Shown here: piece by piece, positions 8,664-18,600 of the stretch
How the letters are laid out: every line of letters starts with the position of its first letter
Position numbering within the stretch: the stretch's first letter is position 1
Source: Betaproteobacteria bacterium
Lineage (GTDB): Bacteria > Pseudomonadota > Gammaproteobacteria > Burkholderiales > WYBJ01
Length of the DNA: 32,480 nucleotides
Assembly: GCA_009377585.1 (NCBI GenBank)
Contig: WHTS01000018.1
Coordinates: forward strand, 45,363 to 77,842
Direction: 5' to 3'
Notes under the pieces: generated by a model
What the model was told of the DNA's origin: nothing
Seen by the model: only the letters and a program-made list of their open reading frames with translations
The model's database searches: none
Made by a program: the position numbers and the translations under genes

Positions 8664-9095
8664 ATGCAGCCGGACATCTGGGCATTTCTGCAAAAGAACA
8701 TCTTTCTCGTCGCGGTAGCCTTGATCAGCGGGGCCATGCTCATGTGGCCCCTCATCCAGCGCTTGACCGCAGGCGGGGGCGGCAGGGAAGTGAGCGCGCA
8801 GCAAGCCGTGCAGTTGATCAACCGCCGCGATGCCGTCGTTCTCGACGTGCGCGATGCGCAGGAGTATGCCTCGGGCCATATCGCCAATGCGCGCCATATT
8901 CCGGCCGGGGAAGTCGGCAAACGGATCGCGGAACTCGACAAGGTCAAACAGCGTCCTGTCATAGTGGCCTGCCGCACCGGGGCGCGGGCCGCAGCCGCCT
9001 GCGCGCTGTTGCGCAAGAACGGTTTTGCGGAAGTGTTCGCGCTCAAGGGCGGCATCGTCGGCTGGCAGCAGGCCAGTCTGCCGCTGGCGAAGTAG
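8664..9095 (+). CDS. Membrane-anchored rhodanese-like sulfurtransferase (YibN-type)
   Basis: A 143-residue protein with an N-terminal membrane segment at about residues 12-33 and a single rhodanese domain at about 43-140. The active-site loop CRTGAR starts at the predicted persulfide-forming C103, and the family signature LDVRDAQEYASGHIANARHIP lies at 60-80. Its place before grxC, secB and gpsA matches yibN in E. coli. YibN-type proteins may handle sulfur or act near the Sec machinery; the physiological substrate is not shown by the sequence. No strong ribosome-binding site is visible before the ATG at 8664. It starts a plus-strand cluster running to gpsA. Confidence 0.9.
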   Translation: MQPDIWAFLQKNIFLVAVALISGAMLMWPLIQRLTAGGGGREVSAQQAVQLINRRDAVVLDVRDAQEYASGHIANARHIPAGEVGKRIAELDKVKQRPVIVACRTGARAAAACALLRKNGFAEVFALKGGIVGWQQASLPLAK

Positions 9096-9168
9096 GGGAG
9101 CCGTGAGCCTGGCGGCGGCAGCGTCGAAAGCGGGTCCCGATCGCATGGCGGCCGGATGGAGAAGGTTC

Positions 9169-9423
9169 GTGCAGAAAGTTCTGATGTATGCCACCGCCGT
9201 ATGCCCGTACTGTATCCGGGCGGAACAGCTCCTGCGCGCCAAGGGCGTGCAGGAAATCGAAAAGATTCGGGTGGACCTCGATCCGGCGCGACGCAACGAG
9301 ATGATCGGGCGCACCGGCCGGCGCACCGTGCCGCAGATCTACATCGGCGCCACCCACGTCGGCGGTTGTGACGATCTGTATGCGCTGAACCAGGCCGGCA
9401 AGCTCGACGCACTGTTGGCCTGA
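9169..9423 (+). CDS. grxC: Glutaredoxin 3
   Basis: An 84-residue glutathione-dependent dithiol oxidoreductase. The active site CPYC is at residues 12-15, the cis-proline TVP motif at 53-55 and the glutathione-binding GGCDDL at 65-70. Length matches the family if translation begins at the GTG at 9169, which has GGAGAAGG at 9158-9165 as ribosome-binding site. Upstream in-frame starts (GTG at 9103, ATG at 9145) would add 8 to 22 Ala/Gly-rich residues not expected for the family. It lies 73 bp after the rhodanese gene and 35 bp before secB, so one transcript is likely. It supplies reducing equivalents for protein disulfides and ribonucleotide reductase. Confidence 0.92.
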   Translation: MQKVLMYATAVCPYCIRAEQLLRAKGVQEIEKIRVDLDPARRNEMIGRTGRRTVPQIYIGATHVGGCDDLYALNQAGKLDALLA

Positions 9424-9458
9424 CGTTACCATCGACCCATTTCAGTGAAGGAATTTCG

Positions 9459-9932
9459 ATGAGCAGTGAGCCCATCCAGCCCGTCTTCACGATCGACAAG
9501 CTGTACGTGAAGGACCTGTCCCTGGAGATCCCGAACGCCCCGCAGATCTATCTCGAGCGCGAGCAGCCGAAAGTCGATCTGCAGATCCAGAACGCCGCCA
9601 CGCAAATTGGTGACGGCGTCTTCGAAGCCTCGCTCACCGCGACGGTAACCGCCAAGATCGGCGACAAGACGATGTTCCTCATCGAGGTCACCCAGGCGGG
9701 CATCTTCCAGATCCGCAACCTCGGCAAGGAAGACATGGACATGGTGCTCGGCGTCGGCTGCCCGAACATCCTCTATCCGTACCTGCGCGAGGTCGTGTCC
9801 GATTGCGCCACGCGCGCGGGTTTCATGCCGGTGGTGCTCGCGCCGATGAATTTCGAAGCGCTCTACGTTCAGCGCCTGCAGCAACAACAGCAGCAACAGG
9901 CTCAGGTGACCGCGCCCGCGGGCAACGCCTGA
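9459..9932 (+). CDS. secB: Protein-export chaperone SecB
   Basis: A 157-residue cytoplasmic tetrameric chaperone that keeps secretory precursors unfolded and hands them to SecA. The sequence opens with the SecB pattern FTIDKLYVKDLSLEIPNAP and contains GIFQIRNL near 81-88, LGVGCPNILYPYLREVVSD near 97-115, and GFMPVVLAPMNFEALY near 121-136. The C-terminal tail has seven consecutive glutamines (141-147) before a short Ala-rich end; SecB tails vary, so this should not affect folding. An AAGGAA ribosome-binding site precedes the ATG. The neighbours grxC and gpsA are the usual ones for secB in proteobacteria. Confidence 0.96.
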   Translation: MSSEPIQPVFTIDKLYVKDLSLEIPNAPQIYLEREQPKVDLQIQNAATQIGDGVFEASLTATVTAKIGDKTMFLIEVTQAGIFQIRNLGKEDMDMVLGVGCPNILYPYLREVVSDCATRAGFMPVVLAPMNFEALYVQRLQQQQQQQAQVTAPAGNA

Positions 9933-9952
9933 GCGCGCTTGCCAGCAAGCCG

Positions 9953-10432
9953 ATGATCGACCGGCAAGACGCTCCTGCAAGCCGGCGCGGGCCGGCTTCC
10001 TGGCGTGTCGCGGCGGCGACCTTCGTCGCGCTCGCCAGCACCCTCGTTTCCGCGGCCGATTTCCGCTCGACCACGGCAGCGGCAACGGTGTGGTACGACG
10101 CGCCTTCCACCAAATCGAAACGATTGTATGTGGTGAGCCGCGGCTATCCGGTCGAGGTGCTGGTTTCGCTCGAACGCTGGACCAAGGTTCGCGACGCGGC
10201 CGGCAGTATCGGCTGGGTCGAGGCGAACACGCTCGCCGCCAAGCGCATGCTGGTGGTGAAGCCGAAGATGGCCGAGGTCCGCAGTGCCCCTGACGAGGCG
10301 GCGCCGGTGGCGTTCCGGGTCGGGCAGAACGTGCTGCTGGAGTGGATGGAGACGCTGCCCAACGGCTGGACGCGGGTGCGCCACGGCGAAGCCGGCCTGG
10401 GATTCGTGCGCACCGGCGAAGTCTTCGGCTGA
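9953..10432 (+). CDS. Secreted or periplasmic SH3-domain protein
   Basis: A 159-residue protein with a signal peptide (hydrophobic VAAATFVALASTLVSAA at about 19-35) followed by two bacterial SH3-like domains, roughly residues 40-95 (WYDAPSTKSKRLYVVSRGYPVEV...WTKVRDAAGSIGWVE) and 100-158 (VRSAPDEAAPVAFRVGQ...WTRVRHGEAGLGFVR). Such domains usually bind peptidoglycan or other envelope ligands. Proteins of this type often sit between secB and gpsA in betaproteobacteria. The ATG at 9953 is chosen because it directly precedes the basic N-terminus of the signal peptide; no good Shine-Dalgarno sequence is visible. The TGA stop overlaps the first ATG of the 17-bp array as TGATG, which suggests translational coupling toward gpsA. 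Confidence 0.86.
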   Translation: MIDRQDAPASRRGPASWRVAAATFVALASTLVSAADFRSTTAAATVWYDAPSTKSKRLYVVSRGYPVEVLVSLERWTKVRDAAGSIGWVEANTLAAKRMLVVKPKMAEVRSAPDEAAPVAFRVGQNVLLEWMETLPNGWTRVRHGEAGLGFVRTGEVFG

Positions 10433-10516
10433 TGAAGCTCGCGGTGCAATGAAGCTCGCGGTGCAATGAAGCTGGCGGTGCAATGAAGCTGGCGGTGTAA
10501 TGAAGCTGGCGGTGTA
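10432..10516 (+). repeat. Five 17-bp tandem copies of the gpsA start, forming a chain of mini-ORFs
   Basis: Five head-to-tail 17-bp units start at 10432, 10449, 10466, 10483 and 10500, and the gpsA start at 10517 is the sixth copy. Units 1-2 read ATGAAGCTCGCGGTGCA, unit 3 has CTG in place of CTC, and units 4-5 also end in TA. Because 17 is not a multiple of three, each ATG opens its own tiny frame: MKLAVQ followed by TGA in copies 1-3 and MKLAV followed by TAA in copies 4-5. Every stop overlaps the next ATG (ATGA or TAATG). No Shine-Dalgarno sequence is visible before gpsA itself. Confidence 0.92.
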
Positions 10517-11494
10517 ATGAAGCTAGCGGTGCTTGGGGCGGGAGCCTGGGGCACGGCGCTGGCCATCGTGCTCGCGCGGAAGCACTCGGTGGCTCTCTGG
10601 GCGCGCGATGAGGCCCACGCCCGCGTGCTGGCCGACACGCGCCGAAACGATCGTTACCTGCCCGGATTCGAGCTTACGGCCGCGATCGACGTGAGCGCCG
10701 AGCTTGCCCGCACGCTCGCGGGCGCCGAGGCCGCGGTGTGCGCCGTGCCGATGTCGGGATTGCGCGAGCTCATGGGTCGACTGCCGCACGACGAGACGCC
10801 GCTCGTGCTCGTCTGCAAGGGATTCGAGCCGGCGAGCGGACTGCTCGCGCACGAGGTGGTGCAATCGGTGCAGTCCGGCCGCATGCTGTGCGCCCTGTCG
10901 GGACCGAGCTTTGCCGCGGAAGTGGCAGCGGGTCAGCCGACGGCGGTGGTGCTCGCTTCGGCGGACGTGCGGCTTGCCGCAAGCCTGGCGCGCGCGCTGC
11001 ACAACGCGCGGCTGCGCATCTACTCCAACGACGACCTGGTCGGGGTCGAAGTCGCCGGCGCGGCCAAGAACGTGATGGCCATTGCGGCCGGCATTTGCGA
11101 CGGCCTGCGCCTGGGCCATAACGCGCGCGCGGCGATGATCACGCGCGGGCTGGCCGAGATCTCGCGACTCGGCACACGGCTCGGCGGCCGGGTCGAGACC
11201 TTCATGGGATTGGCCGGCGCGGGCGACCTGATCCTCACCTGCACCGGCGACCTGTCGCGCAACCGCACCGTGGGACTGCGCCTCGCCGCCGGCGAACCGC
11301 TGCCCGAGATCCTGCGCAGCCTCGGCCATGTCGCCGAAGGCGTGAGCACCGCTTACGAGCTGGCGCGGCTGGCGTCACTGAAGAGCGTGGAGATGCCGAT
11401 CACGCGCGCCGTGTGTGGCGTGCTCGATGGCGCACTCGCCCCGGCGGCCGCCGTCTCGGCGCTGCTCGAGCGCGACCTGCGGGCCGAGTTCTAG
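10517..11494 (+). CDS. gpsA: Glycerol-3-phosphate dehydrogenase [NAD(P)+]
   Basis: Reduces dihydroxyacetone phosphate to sn-glycerol 3-phosphate, the backbone for phospholipid synthesis. The 325-residue cytoplasmic protein begins with the nucleotide-binding GAGAWGTAL at residues 7-15, has VCKGFE near 99-104, SGPSFAAEVAAGQPT near 128-142, and the catalytic-lysine segment VEVAGAAKNVMAIAAGICDGL with K184, followed by LAGAGDLILTCTG. Length is typical (about 330). The start at 10517 is the last of six tandem ATG copies; earlier ones are out of frame and closed by stops. Translation probably depends on coupling from the SH3 gene through that array. It is the last gene of the rhodanese-grxC-secB-SH3-gpsA cluster. 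Confidence 0.95.
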   Translation: MKLAVLGAGAWGTALAIVLARKHSVALWARDEAHARVLADTRRNDRYLPGFELTAAIDVSAELARTLAGAEAAVCAVPMSGLRELMGRLPHDETPLVLVCKGFEPASGLLAHEVVQSVQSGRMLCALSGPSFAAEVAAGQPTAVVLASADVRLAASLARALHNARLRIYSNDDLVGVEVAGAAKNVMAIAAGICDGLRLGHNARAAMITRGLAEISRLGTRLGGRVETFMGLAGAGDLILTCTGDLSRNRTVGLRLAAGEPLPEILRSLGHVAEGVSTAYELARLASLKSVEMPITRAVCGVLDGALAPAAAVSALLERDLRAEF

Positions 11495-11853
11495 CCCGAC
11501 TGTGAAAGTGGGGCTGGCTCGGACTTCTGCACCGTGAGCGGGACCACCATCGATCGCTTGAACTGCATCATCGCCCGCGCCGTCTTCAACCAAGTCGTCG
11601 CGTGCGCGCTCATCCGAAAGGCTCGCGTGGTCGACGCCATACGCTAACGACCTGACTCGCGTCAACACATCGCGGGTCGCAAATGCGCAGAATGTCACGT
11701 CGTGGTGCCGCGTCCCGTCAAAAAGATGCGCGTCGGCGTATGCCCTAATTGACAGGGCGCGCACGCGCAAACATGATCGCGCAAGCCACGTCGCTTCGTA
11801 TGGCGCGCGCATGTTCGGGGGCTGTCGGTCACTGACTACGTGGGAGGAGAATC
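11495..11853. other. Intergenic region between gpsA and the accessory block
   Basis: 359 bp with no convincing gene on either strand. A minus-strand reading frame extends from here into the gpsA 3' end, but it looks like an antisense artefact. No clear intrinsic terminator follows gpsA. The last bases hold the strong ribosome-binding site of the next gene (GGAGGA at 11843-11848). This region marks the left edge of the accessory insertion. Confidence 0.5.
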
Positions 11854-12420
11854 ATGCTGCGCCGGATGGCACCCTGGATCTTCGCATCGCTCCTTGCTTG
11901 TTTTCCGCTGTCCCTGCAGGCCCTGCCGTTTTTCGTTGCGGGCGACTCTGATCGACCTGGCGGAATCGTCGATGTCGGTTTGGGCGAACAGAACATCGTC
12001 AAGTTCGATACCGCGACCATCGAAGTCCTGTTCGATAAGGACGTTCTGTCGTTTCAGGGTGCAAGCCTCGGCGAACTGATCTCCGACCCTGGCTTGGGAT
12101 TCGTGCCCCTCGTGATCAATGTGGGAATCGGCAGCGTCCTAGTCAGCCTGGTCGGCGGACTGGAGGAGATCACGGGAAGCGGCGAGCTTTTGCGGATATC
12201 GTTCGAAATTGAGGCGACGGCGCTTCCCGGTCCTAGCCTCGTTTCATTTCGATGCCCGAGCCTGGCGACGTGCGAATCCGATTATGACATTCCGGAGATC
12301 CCGGAGACGACAGGGACCGTTACCGTCCTGAGTCCGAGCACGCCGATCCCGCTGCCGTCGTCCGCGTGGCTGCTCGCTCTCGGGCTGGCGGCCGCTTTCG
12401 TGGTACGGATACGGTCGTAG
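11854..12420 (+). CDS. Cohesin-like secreted protein with VPLPA/PEP-CTERM-type sorting tail
   Basis: A 188-residue exported protein. Residues 1-23 are a signal peptide (basic start, hydrophobic FASLLACFPLSL, cleavage near LQA). About 30-150 form a beta-rich cohesin-like domain: ATIEVLFDKDVLSFQGASLGEL followed later by GSGELLRISFEIEA, the YDP..L and sG.L..i.F pattern of cohesins. The C-terminus has TPIPLPSSAWLLALGL, a hydrophobic helix, then the short basic end RIRS. That is the tripartite tail of exosortase substrates in the VPLPA-CTERM variant, so the protein is probably processed and linked to the surface or extracellular polysaccharide. Two cysteines (FRCPSLATCESD) may pair. GGAGGA at 11843-11848 supports the start. 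The next gene encodes dockerin-like domains, so a binding partnership is possible but only inferred. Confidence 0.8.
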   Translation: MLRRMAPWIFASLLACFPLSLQALPFFVAGDSDRPGGIVDVGLGEQNIVKFDTATIEVLFDKDVLSFQGASLGELISDPGLGFVPLVINVGIGSVLVSLVGGLEEITGSGELLRISFEIEATALPGPSLVSFRCPSLATCESDYDIPEIPETTGTVTVLSPSTPIPLPSSAWLLALGLAAAFVVRIRS

Positions 12421-12678
12421 CACCCGGCCGGCTTTCGGCCTGCGCCAGCTTGCTGGCGTTCAGCGACCAAGGTTTGCAAGATGCGGGGCATGCGTTCGGT
12501 CTAGAACCGAGCATGCTCAAGCGGCCGCGCGAGTGGCATCGAATCCGAGCATTCGGGCGGACACTGCAACTGAAATCGGTCCAACATCCCGGGCGAATGC
12601 GCATGTTCCGCGTACGCCCGTTCCGGGTGTAAGGCAAACCCGGACGCTTTTGCCTCGACGACCTTCCGAGGAGGTGAG
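12421..12678. other. Gap between the VPLPA-CTERM gene and the giant gene
   Basis: Two small hairpins follow the upstream stop: GGCCG/CGGCC at 12426-12440 and CGCCAG/CTGGCG at 12443-12458. Neither has a T-run, so termination is uncertain. No gene is visible. The end carries AGGAGGTGA at 12669-12677, a full complement of the 16S anti-Shine-Dalgarno sequence, just ahead of the giant gene start. Confidence 0.45.
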
Positions 12679-15600
12679 ATGCCAGGCGGTTCGCTGCTCC
12701 AGCGCATGATTGCCCAGCTGTACCGACCCGGCGCGATTGCAGCGTTCGGTCGGCATCCCAAGCAGGCATCCAAGCATCATCCGATGCGTTTCGAATCGCT
12801 CGAGGCGCGCCTGCTGTTGAGCGCCGGGGAGGTGCTTGCCGTTCCGCCCTCGCATCTGCGGGAAGAAGTCGCTTCGCTCGGCCTCGCCGGGGTGTTCGAG
12901 CAGAACGTCGGCCAAGCGGATGACGAAGTGAACTTCATTGCGCGAGGGTTCGGCTACGAGCTTGCGCTGACGAGCCACGAAGTCATCATCGATTTCGATG
13001 CGCGGGCGGCAAACGCATCGCCTGCCAACGACGCGCTCCCGGACCTCGCGCCGCTTCGCATCCAATGGCTCGACGCACAGGCGCCGCGGTCGGTCGGCGG
13101 CGCCGACCCCCAAAAGGCCGTAGTGAACTATCTCGATACCGCGGATCCGCAGCGATCCGTCGTCGGCGTCCCGATTTTCGGCGAGGTGCACTACGAGGAT
13201 GTGTACGACGGAATCGACCTGCGCTTCTACGAACGCGACGGCTTCATGGAATTCGACTGGATTGTCGAGGCGGGCGCGGACCCGAACGACATCCGGCTGG
13301 GTTACGACGGAGCGAGCGACCTGTCACTGGACGCATCCCGCCAACTGTTGATCGCTACGTCGCGGGGCGCGCTGGTGCAGCGCGCGCCGGTGCTGTTTCA
13401 GACGATCGACGGCGAACGTGTCGCCGTGGAGGGGGCATACCGCATCGATTCCGAGGGTGTCGTCAGCCTGGAGGTCGGTCACTACGATCTCGCCAGGCCA
13501 CTCGTGATCGACCCTGTGCTCGACTTCCAGCTACTTGTCGACGGCAATGACCTCGATTCCATCGCGGGGGTCGTCACCGACGCGACCGGCGCCATCTATG
13601 TCACCGGGTCCACCAATTCCCTCGATTTTCCGGTGACACCGGGTGCATTTCAGGAGGTCTTCGCGCCGCCCTCGCGCACGAACGACGCGGCCTTCGTCAC
13701 CAAGATCGACCCCGACGGCACGATCGTCTGGTCCACGTACATCGGGCGGGCCAACACTGATCCCGATCGAATCGTACAGCTCGAAGGCGTCGATCTGGCG
13801 CTGGACGCCGAAGGCAACGTCTACATCGCCGGCTCGCAATTCGACGAAACGCTGTTCGCAAGCGAATTCAACGGCAACGACAACATCTGGATCGCCAAGC
13901 TCGACAGCACGGGCGCGTTCCTTCACTACGACGCCGTCATTCCAGGCAAGGGCAGCGACTTCGGCGCCGGGCCGCATGCGGACGATATTGCAACGAGCAT
14001 TACCGTGGACGCCGACGGCCGTGCCTATGTTTCCGGTTTCACGAGCTCAACCGATCTGCCAGTAACTGTGGACGCGGCGGACGATACGCTCGGGGAGGGC
14101 GGCGACCCCGATCAGTTCGACGCGTTCCTCGCAATTCTGGCGCCGAACGGCGAGGTTTCCCAACTGACTTACCTGGGCGGCAGCCAGAACGACTTCGCCT
14201 GGGGCATCGAGCTGGACGAGCTCGGCAATGTGGTGATCGGCGGTTCGACCGCCTCCCCCGATTTTTTCGTGACGCCTGGCGCCGTGCGTCAAGCCAATGT
14301 TTCGCAGGACGGCCAGATTCGGGCCGACGGCTTCGTCTCGATCTTCGATCCGATCCAAAGAAGGTATGCTTATTCCACATTGCTCGGCGGCGGTCTGGAC
14401 GACTTCGTCAACGCAATCGACGTGAGCGGGGGCGATGTGTATCTCGCCGGAACGACGTCGTCGGGCGATTTCCCAATCGTAGGTGAAGGCTTGACGACGC
14501 CTGTGGGCGGGGACGAATCGGCCTTCGTTGCGCGGTTGTCACCGAAGCTGAGCGAGCCCGAGTCGACGGCGCTGGTCTTCGCAACAATTCTGGGCGGGTC
14601 CGATCCGGACGCAGCCTCAGCCATCACGGTGGACGCGAGTGGACAGATCCACCTCGGCGGCCGAACACTTTCGCGTGACTTTCCGCTGGTCGATCCGCAT
14701 AAGTCCCAAATCGGCGAAACGGCCACAGGGCCGCAATGGGATGGCTTCGTTGCGCGTCTATCGGCGGACGGAGCGCATCTCATCTTCTCGACCTATGTCG
14801 GCAACGAAGACGGCAACCTGGAGGATTTGATCACCGGCATCGCAGCCGACCCGAGCGGCCGGACCATCGTAGCGGGCAGTTCTGTGGTCAACTTCCTTGG
14901 CCAGACCGAGCACTCGTTCATCGCCGCCTTCGGCGTGCGCAGCGTCGTGATAGGACGGTCGTTCGATATCTCGGTCGGGGTGCCGTTCACCGGCGTCGTC
15001 GCCACCTTCGATGTCGTGAATCCGTTGCTGGAGGCCGAGCACTATGAAGCCACGATCGACTGGGGCGATGGCACCACCTCGCCCGGCGAGCTGATTAAGC
15101 GCACGGGCTTCGGAACGTTCGGCAGCGATGCGTTCGAAGTCATCGGCACCCACACGTACAGCGAGCTCGGCGCATATCCGATCGTCGTGCGGGTCGCAGG
15201 TCTGCAGTCCGACGGCCCGGTCAGCAACATCAACGTCAGTCAGTTCCCAGGCAGCCAATCGGAACCACTCGTGGCTCGGGACGTGCGCTTCCCCCTAGCA
15301 TCCAGTCAGCCCCTGTTCCTGACTGCACTGGACGAGAGCCTTCTGGTCGGCGAGGACGTGGCGGGCTTGTTTACCGCCCAAAGCCGGGATGGGGGCCGTA
15401 CCTGGTCGCCCAGGATCATCGCGGATGGAAGCGACGGACTGCCGAACGCGAGGAGTATCGGTGCATCCGCATTCGGTACGATCGGTGGCATCATCCTGGC
15501 CTACGCCGGCGCGGACGGGAATAGTGTCGTCGCGACCGTGAGCAGGGATGGCGGGCAGACGTTCGGCGACGCGACCGAGTTGTTCTCCGCGGGAACCGGA

Positions 15601-18600
15601 GCCCCGAGCGGGGCGGCTATCGGTTCGATCGCGGTTGCCGCGCCACCGGTCGTGGGTCCGGTCAGCTTCTGGGTCGCATTCAACGATCTGGACCAAAACG
15701 TCGTGCATGCGATAGCGGTGCGCGAGACGTTCGGGGGCCTGGAAGTGATCGAGGACCACACAATCCACGTCGTGGCCGATGGCCACATCCCCGGGCCCGT
15801 CAGCATCGCTATCGGCCCCGACGGTCATGTGGCCTTGTTCTGGCAGGAAAGCACCGGTCCCGGTGCGGCTTCCGGATCGGTCTACGTCGCGACCCACGAT
15901 GGCGTCGGCTTCCATACGTTCTCTGCGCCCATCCGCCTCGGCACCACCCGATTTCCGGTACCGGAATTGCTCGGGCCCGCGTTCCAACTGACGTGGGATG
16001 TTGGTGGCGAAAGCCCGCATCGGGGGCGACTTTACGCCGCGGGGTATGACATCGGCGAGATCCCGGGGGATCCGCCAGTCAACCGCGGGTTGGATGTGTT
16101 CGTTCTGTATTCCGATGATCATGGCGCAACTTGGAGCAGTCCCGTGGTCGTCAACGACGACGAAACGAGCGCGGCCCAGTTCCTGCCATCGGTTGCCATC
16201 GATCCCCTCAGCGGCCAGGTGGCTGTCGGCTGGTACGATGCGCGCGAAAGCGAAGGTGATGAGGAAACCCGCTACTACGTGGCCGTCAGCACCGACGGCG
16301 CACAAACCTTCGGAGCCAATGTCGCGGTAAGCAGCGCCCTCTCCGATGCCAACAACCCGGATCTGACCGACATTGGTTTCGCTCTCGGCCGCGGCCGACT
16401 GTCGTCGTTGGCGTTCAACGCAGGGGTACTGACGCCGGTTTGGGCGGACAACGGCCTGTCGGTGATCGGCCGCTCCGACCCGCCGCACTACGAGATTCTG
16501 ACCGCCGTCATCGGCGTCGCATCCGTATCGGTCGCGCCGGTGCAGATCCGCCCGAACGGCATCGACGTCATTCTCGATGAATCGTTCAGCGGCCAGGTCG
16601 CCACGTTCACCCACAACGATCCGACTCGCACCCCCGATGAATTCGAAGCGTTGGTCTCGTGGGGCGACGACCCGGCCGTGCTGACCGGCGGCGAGATCAC
16701 GCAGCCGGACGGACCGGGCACGCCGTTCGTGGTCACGGGGACGCATAGTTACGAGCGGACGGGAGCCTTCCCGCTGCAGGTGGCGATTCGTGACCTGACC
16801 AACGATGTGTTGGCGACGCCATCGAGCAACGTGACGGCGCGCCCTGGATCGCAGACGCAGGGGTCGATCGCGATCGACCCGACCAACCCCGATCGCGTGG
16901 TTGCCGTCGGCGCGGATGCGGACGGGGTGGTTGTGTCGGTAAGCGGCGATGGCGGCGCAACGTGGTCTTCGCGTTTGCTCGATGCCACCCAGCTTCCGCC
17001 CGGCTTCTCCGCAGATGGCCTGTTCGATCCGGTCATCGCGTTCGACCGTTTCGGAAACCTGTACATGGCCGTCGTCGACATTGTGGAGAACGCCACTCTG
17101 CTGCTGGCGAGCGCCGATGGCGGTGCGCTGTTCGATCATTTCCTGGGGATTGCTCCGCCCGCCTTGGGAAACCCCCCGGTGCTGGCGACCGGTCCGGGAA
17201 CGGGCGGCTTCGGGGATACCGTCTGGTTCGGCGTGGAACTCTTGCTTGTTTCGGAAGAGCAAACGAATTCGATGCTGTTCGAAGTCGTCCACGTTCCAGT
17301 GTTCGGACGCGGCCTGTTCGGGGACAGCTCGACCGTTCAGCTCGTGGAGCCTGCAGCCGTCGATGTGCCGGGAACATTCCAGTTGGGCGACATCGAAGTG
17401 GGCCCCTACGGCGAAGTCGTCCTGAGCTATCTGACGCCCGGTTTTTCCGATGGGGGCGTGACGGCCGTCATGTCGATGGTGGACCCGGACGGTCTCGGAC
17501 CTGCGCCGTTCGAGGCTGCGCTGATCGGCACGACGGGCACCGGTGGATTCCAGCTCATCCCGCCGCAGGATGCTCTGGGAATCAGTGCCCGGCCTCGACT
17601 CGCCTGGGACCGCGCTGGAGACTCGAGTCACTTCTACCGGCTGTATGCGGTATTCACCACGACTCCCATTGGCGCAGCCAGTCACGCGACGACACCCGCG
17701 ATCAGCTGGTCGGACGACGGCGGTCGCACCTGGGAGCTCGAACCCGCCCTGCTGGATACCGCGTATCCCGATCGGTTCGGCTTCTATCCCGATGTCGCTG
17801 TCGATCAGGCAAGTGGTGCCGTCGCGGCAGGTTGGTATGGATTCAGCGAAGCGGACGGGATGGAATCGACCCGTTATCACGTATCGACGTTCCGGGATGT
17901 CGACATCCTGGAATCGGCCGCCGTTACCGTCAGTCCCGGTTTGACCACCGCCTCGACACCTTCTCAGGACGAGCTCGCCCGGTTCACCCAGTACGGACGG
18001 TTTTCATCGCTGGCGCTTGCCGGGGGTGTGGTACAGCCGATTTGGTCCGATGGCTCCAATCGGCTGGGCGGCGAAGGGGACGCGCCGCGCTTCGAGTTGG
18101 CCAGCGCCCGCCTGGGTGTCGCGCGTGTGACGCCCGAACCGCTCACCTTTCTGCCGATCGAGCAGGAAGTCGTCGAAGGCAAAGTGCAGCGTATCGAGTT
18201 CGCGCGCTTCATCGATCCGCAACCCGGACCGTTGGAGCTCTATCACGCCGAAATTCTGCTGACCGTCGGCGTCGAGACGCAAACGATCGTCGGACTGGTG
18301 CTGCAAGAAAGCAATGGCGTCTACTCGATTGCAGCCGACGCGGCGCCGCCGTTGAAGGGCGACTACGACTACGTGGTGCTGATCAACACTCCGAGCGGCA
18401 AAGACGTAACCTCGGGTACGCTCCACATCGAGGATGCGCTCGTCATTCTGATCGGTCTGAGTGAACGGGTCATCCAGAACGAGCCGTTTTCGGCGTCTGT
18501 CGCAAAGATGTTCGACGCCAATATTTTCAGCAACGCATCGCAGTTCTCGGCAGCTATCGACTGGGGGGACGGGACCCAGTCTGCCGGCGCATTCCTGCAA

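Noticed and set aside
11375-11812. A 145-codon minus-strand frame between gpsA and the accessory block
   Set aside because: It overlaps the gpsA 3' end by about 120 bp, has no recognisable domain or ribosome-binding site, and has a biased composition.
15295-17880. An 861-codon minus-strand open frame
   Set aside because: Same cause as above: it is antisense to the Asp-box propeller region and shows no motif or credible ribosome-binding site.
15259-18132. The giant protein as an active sialidase
   Set aside because: Asp boxes are present, but I see no FRIP motif or catalytic arginine triad and tyrosine arrangement. Asp boxes are common in non-enzymatic propellers.
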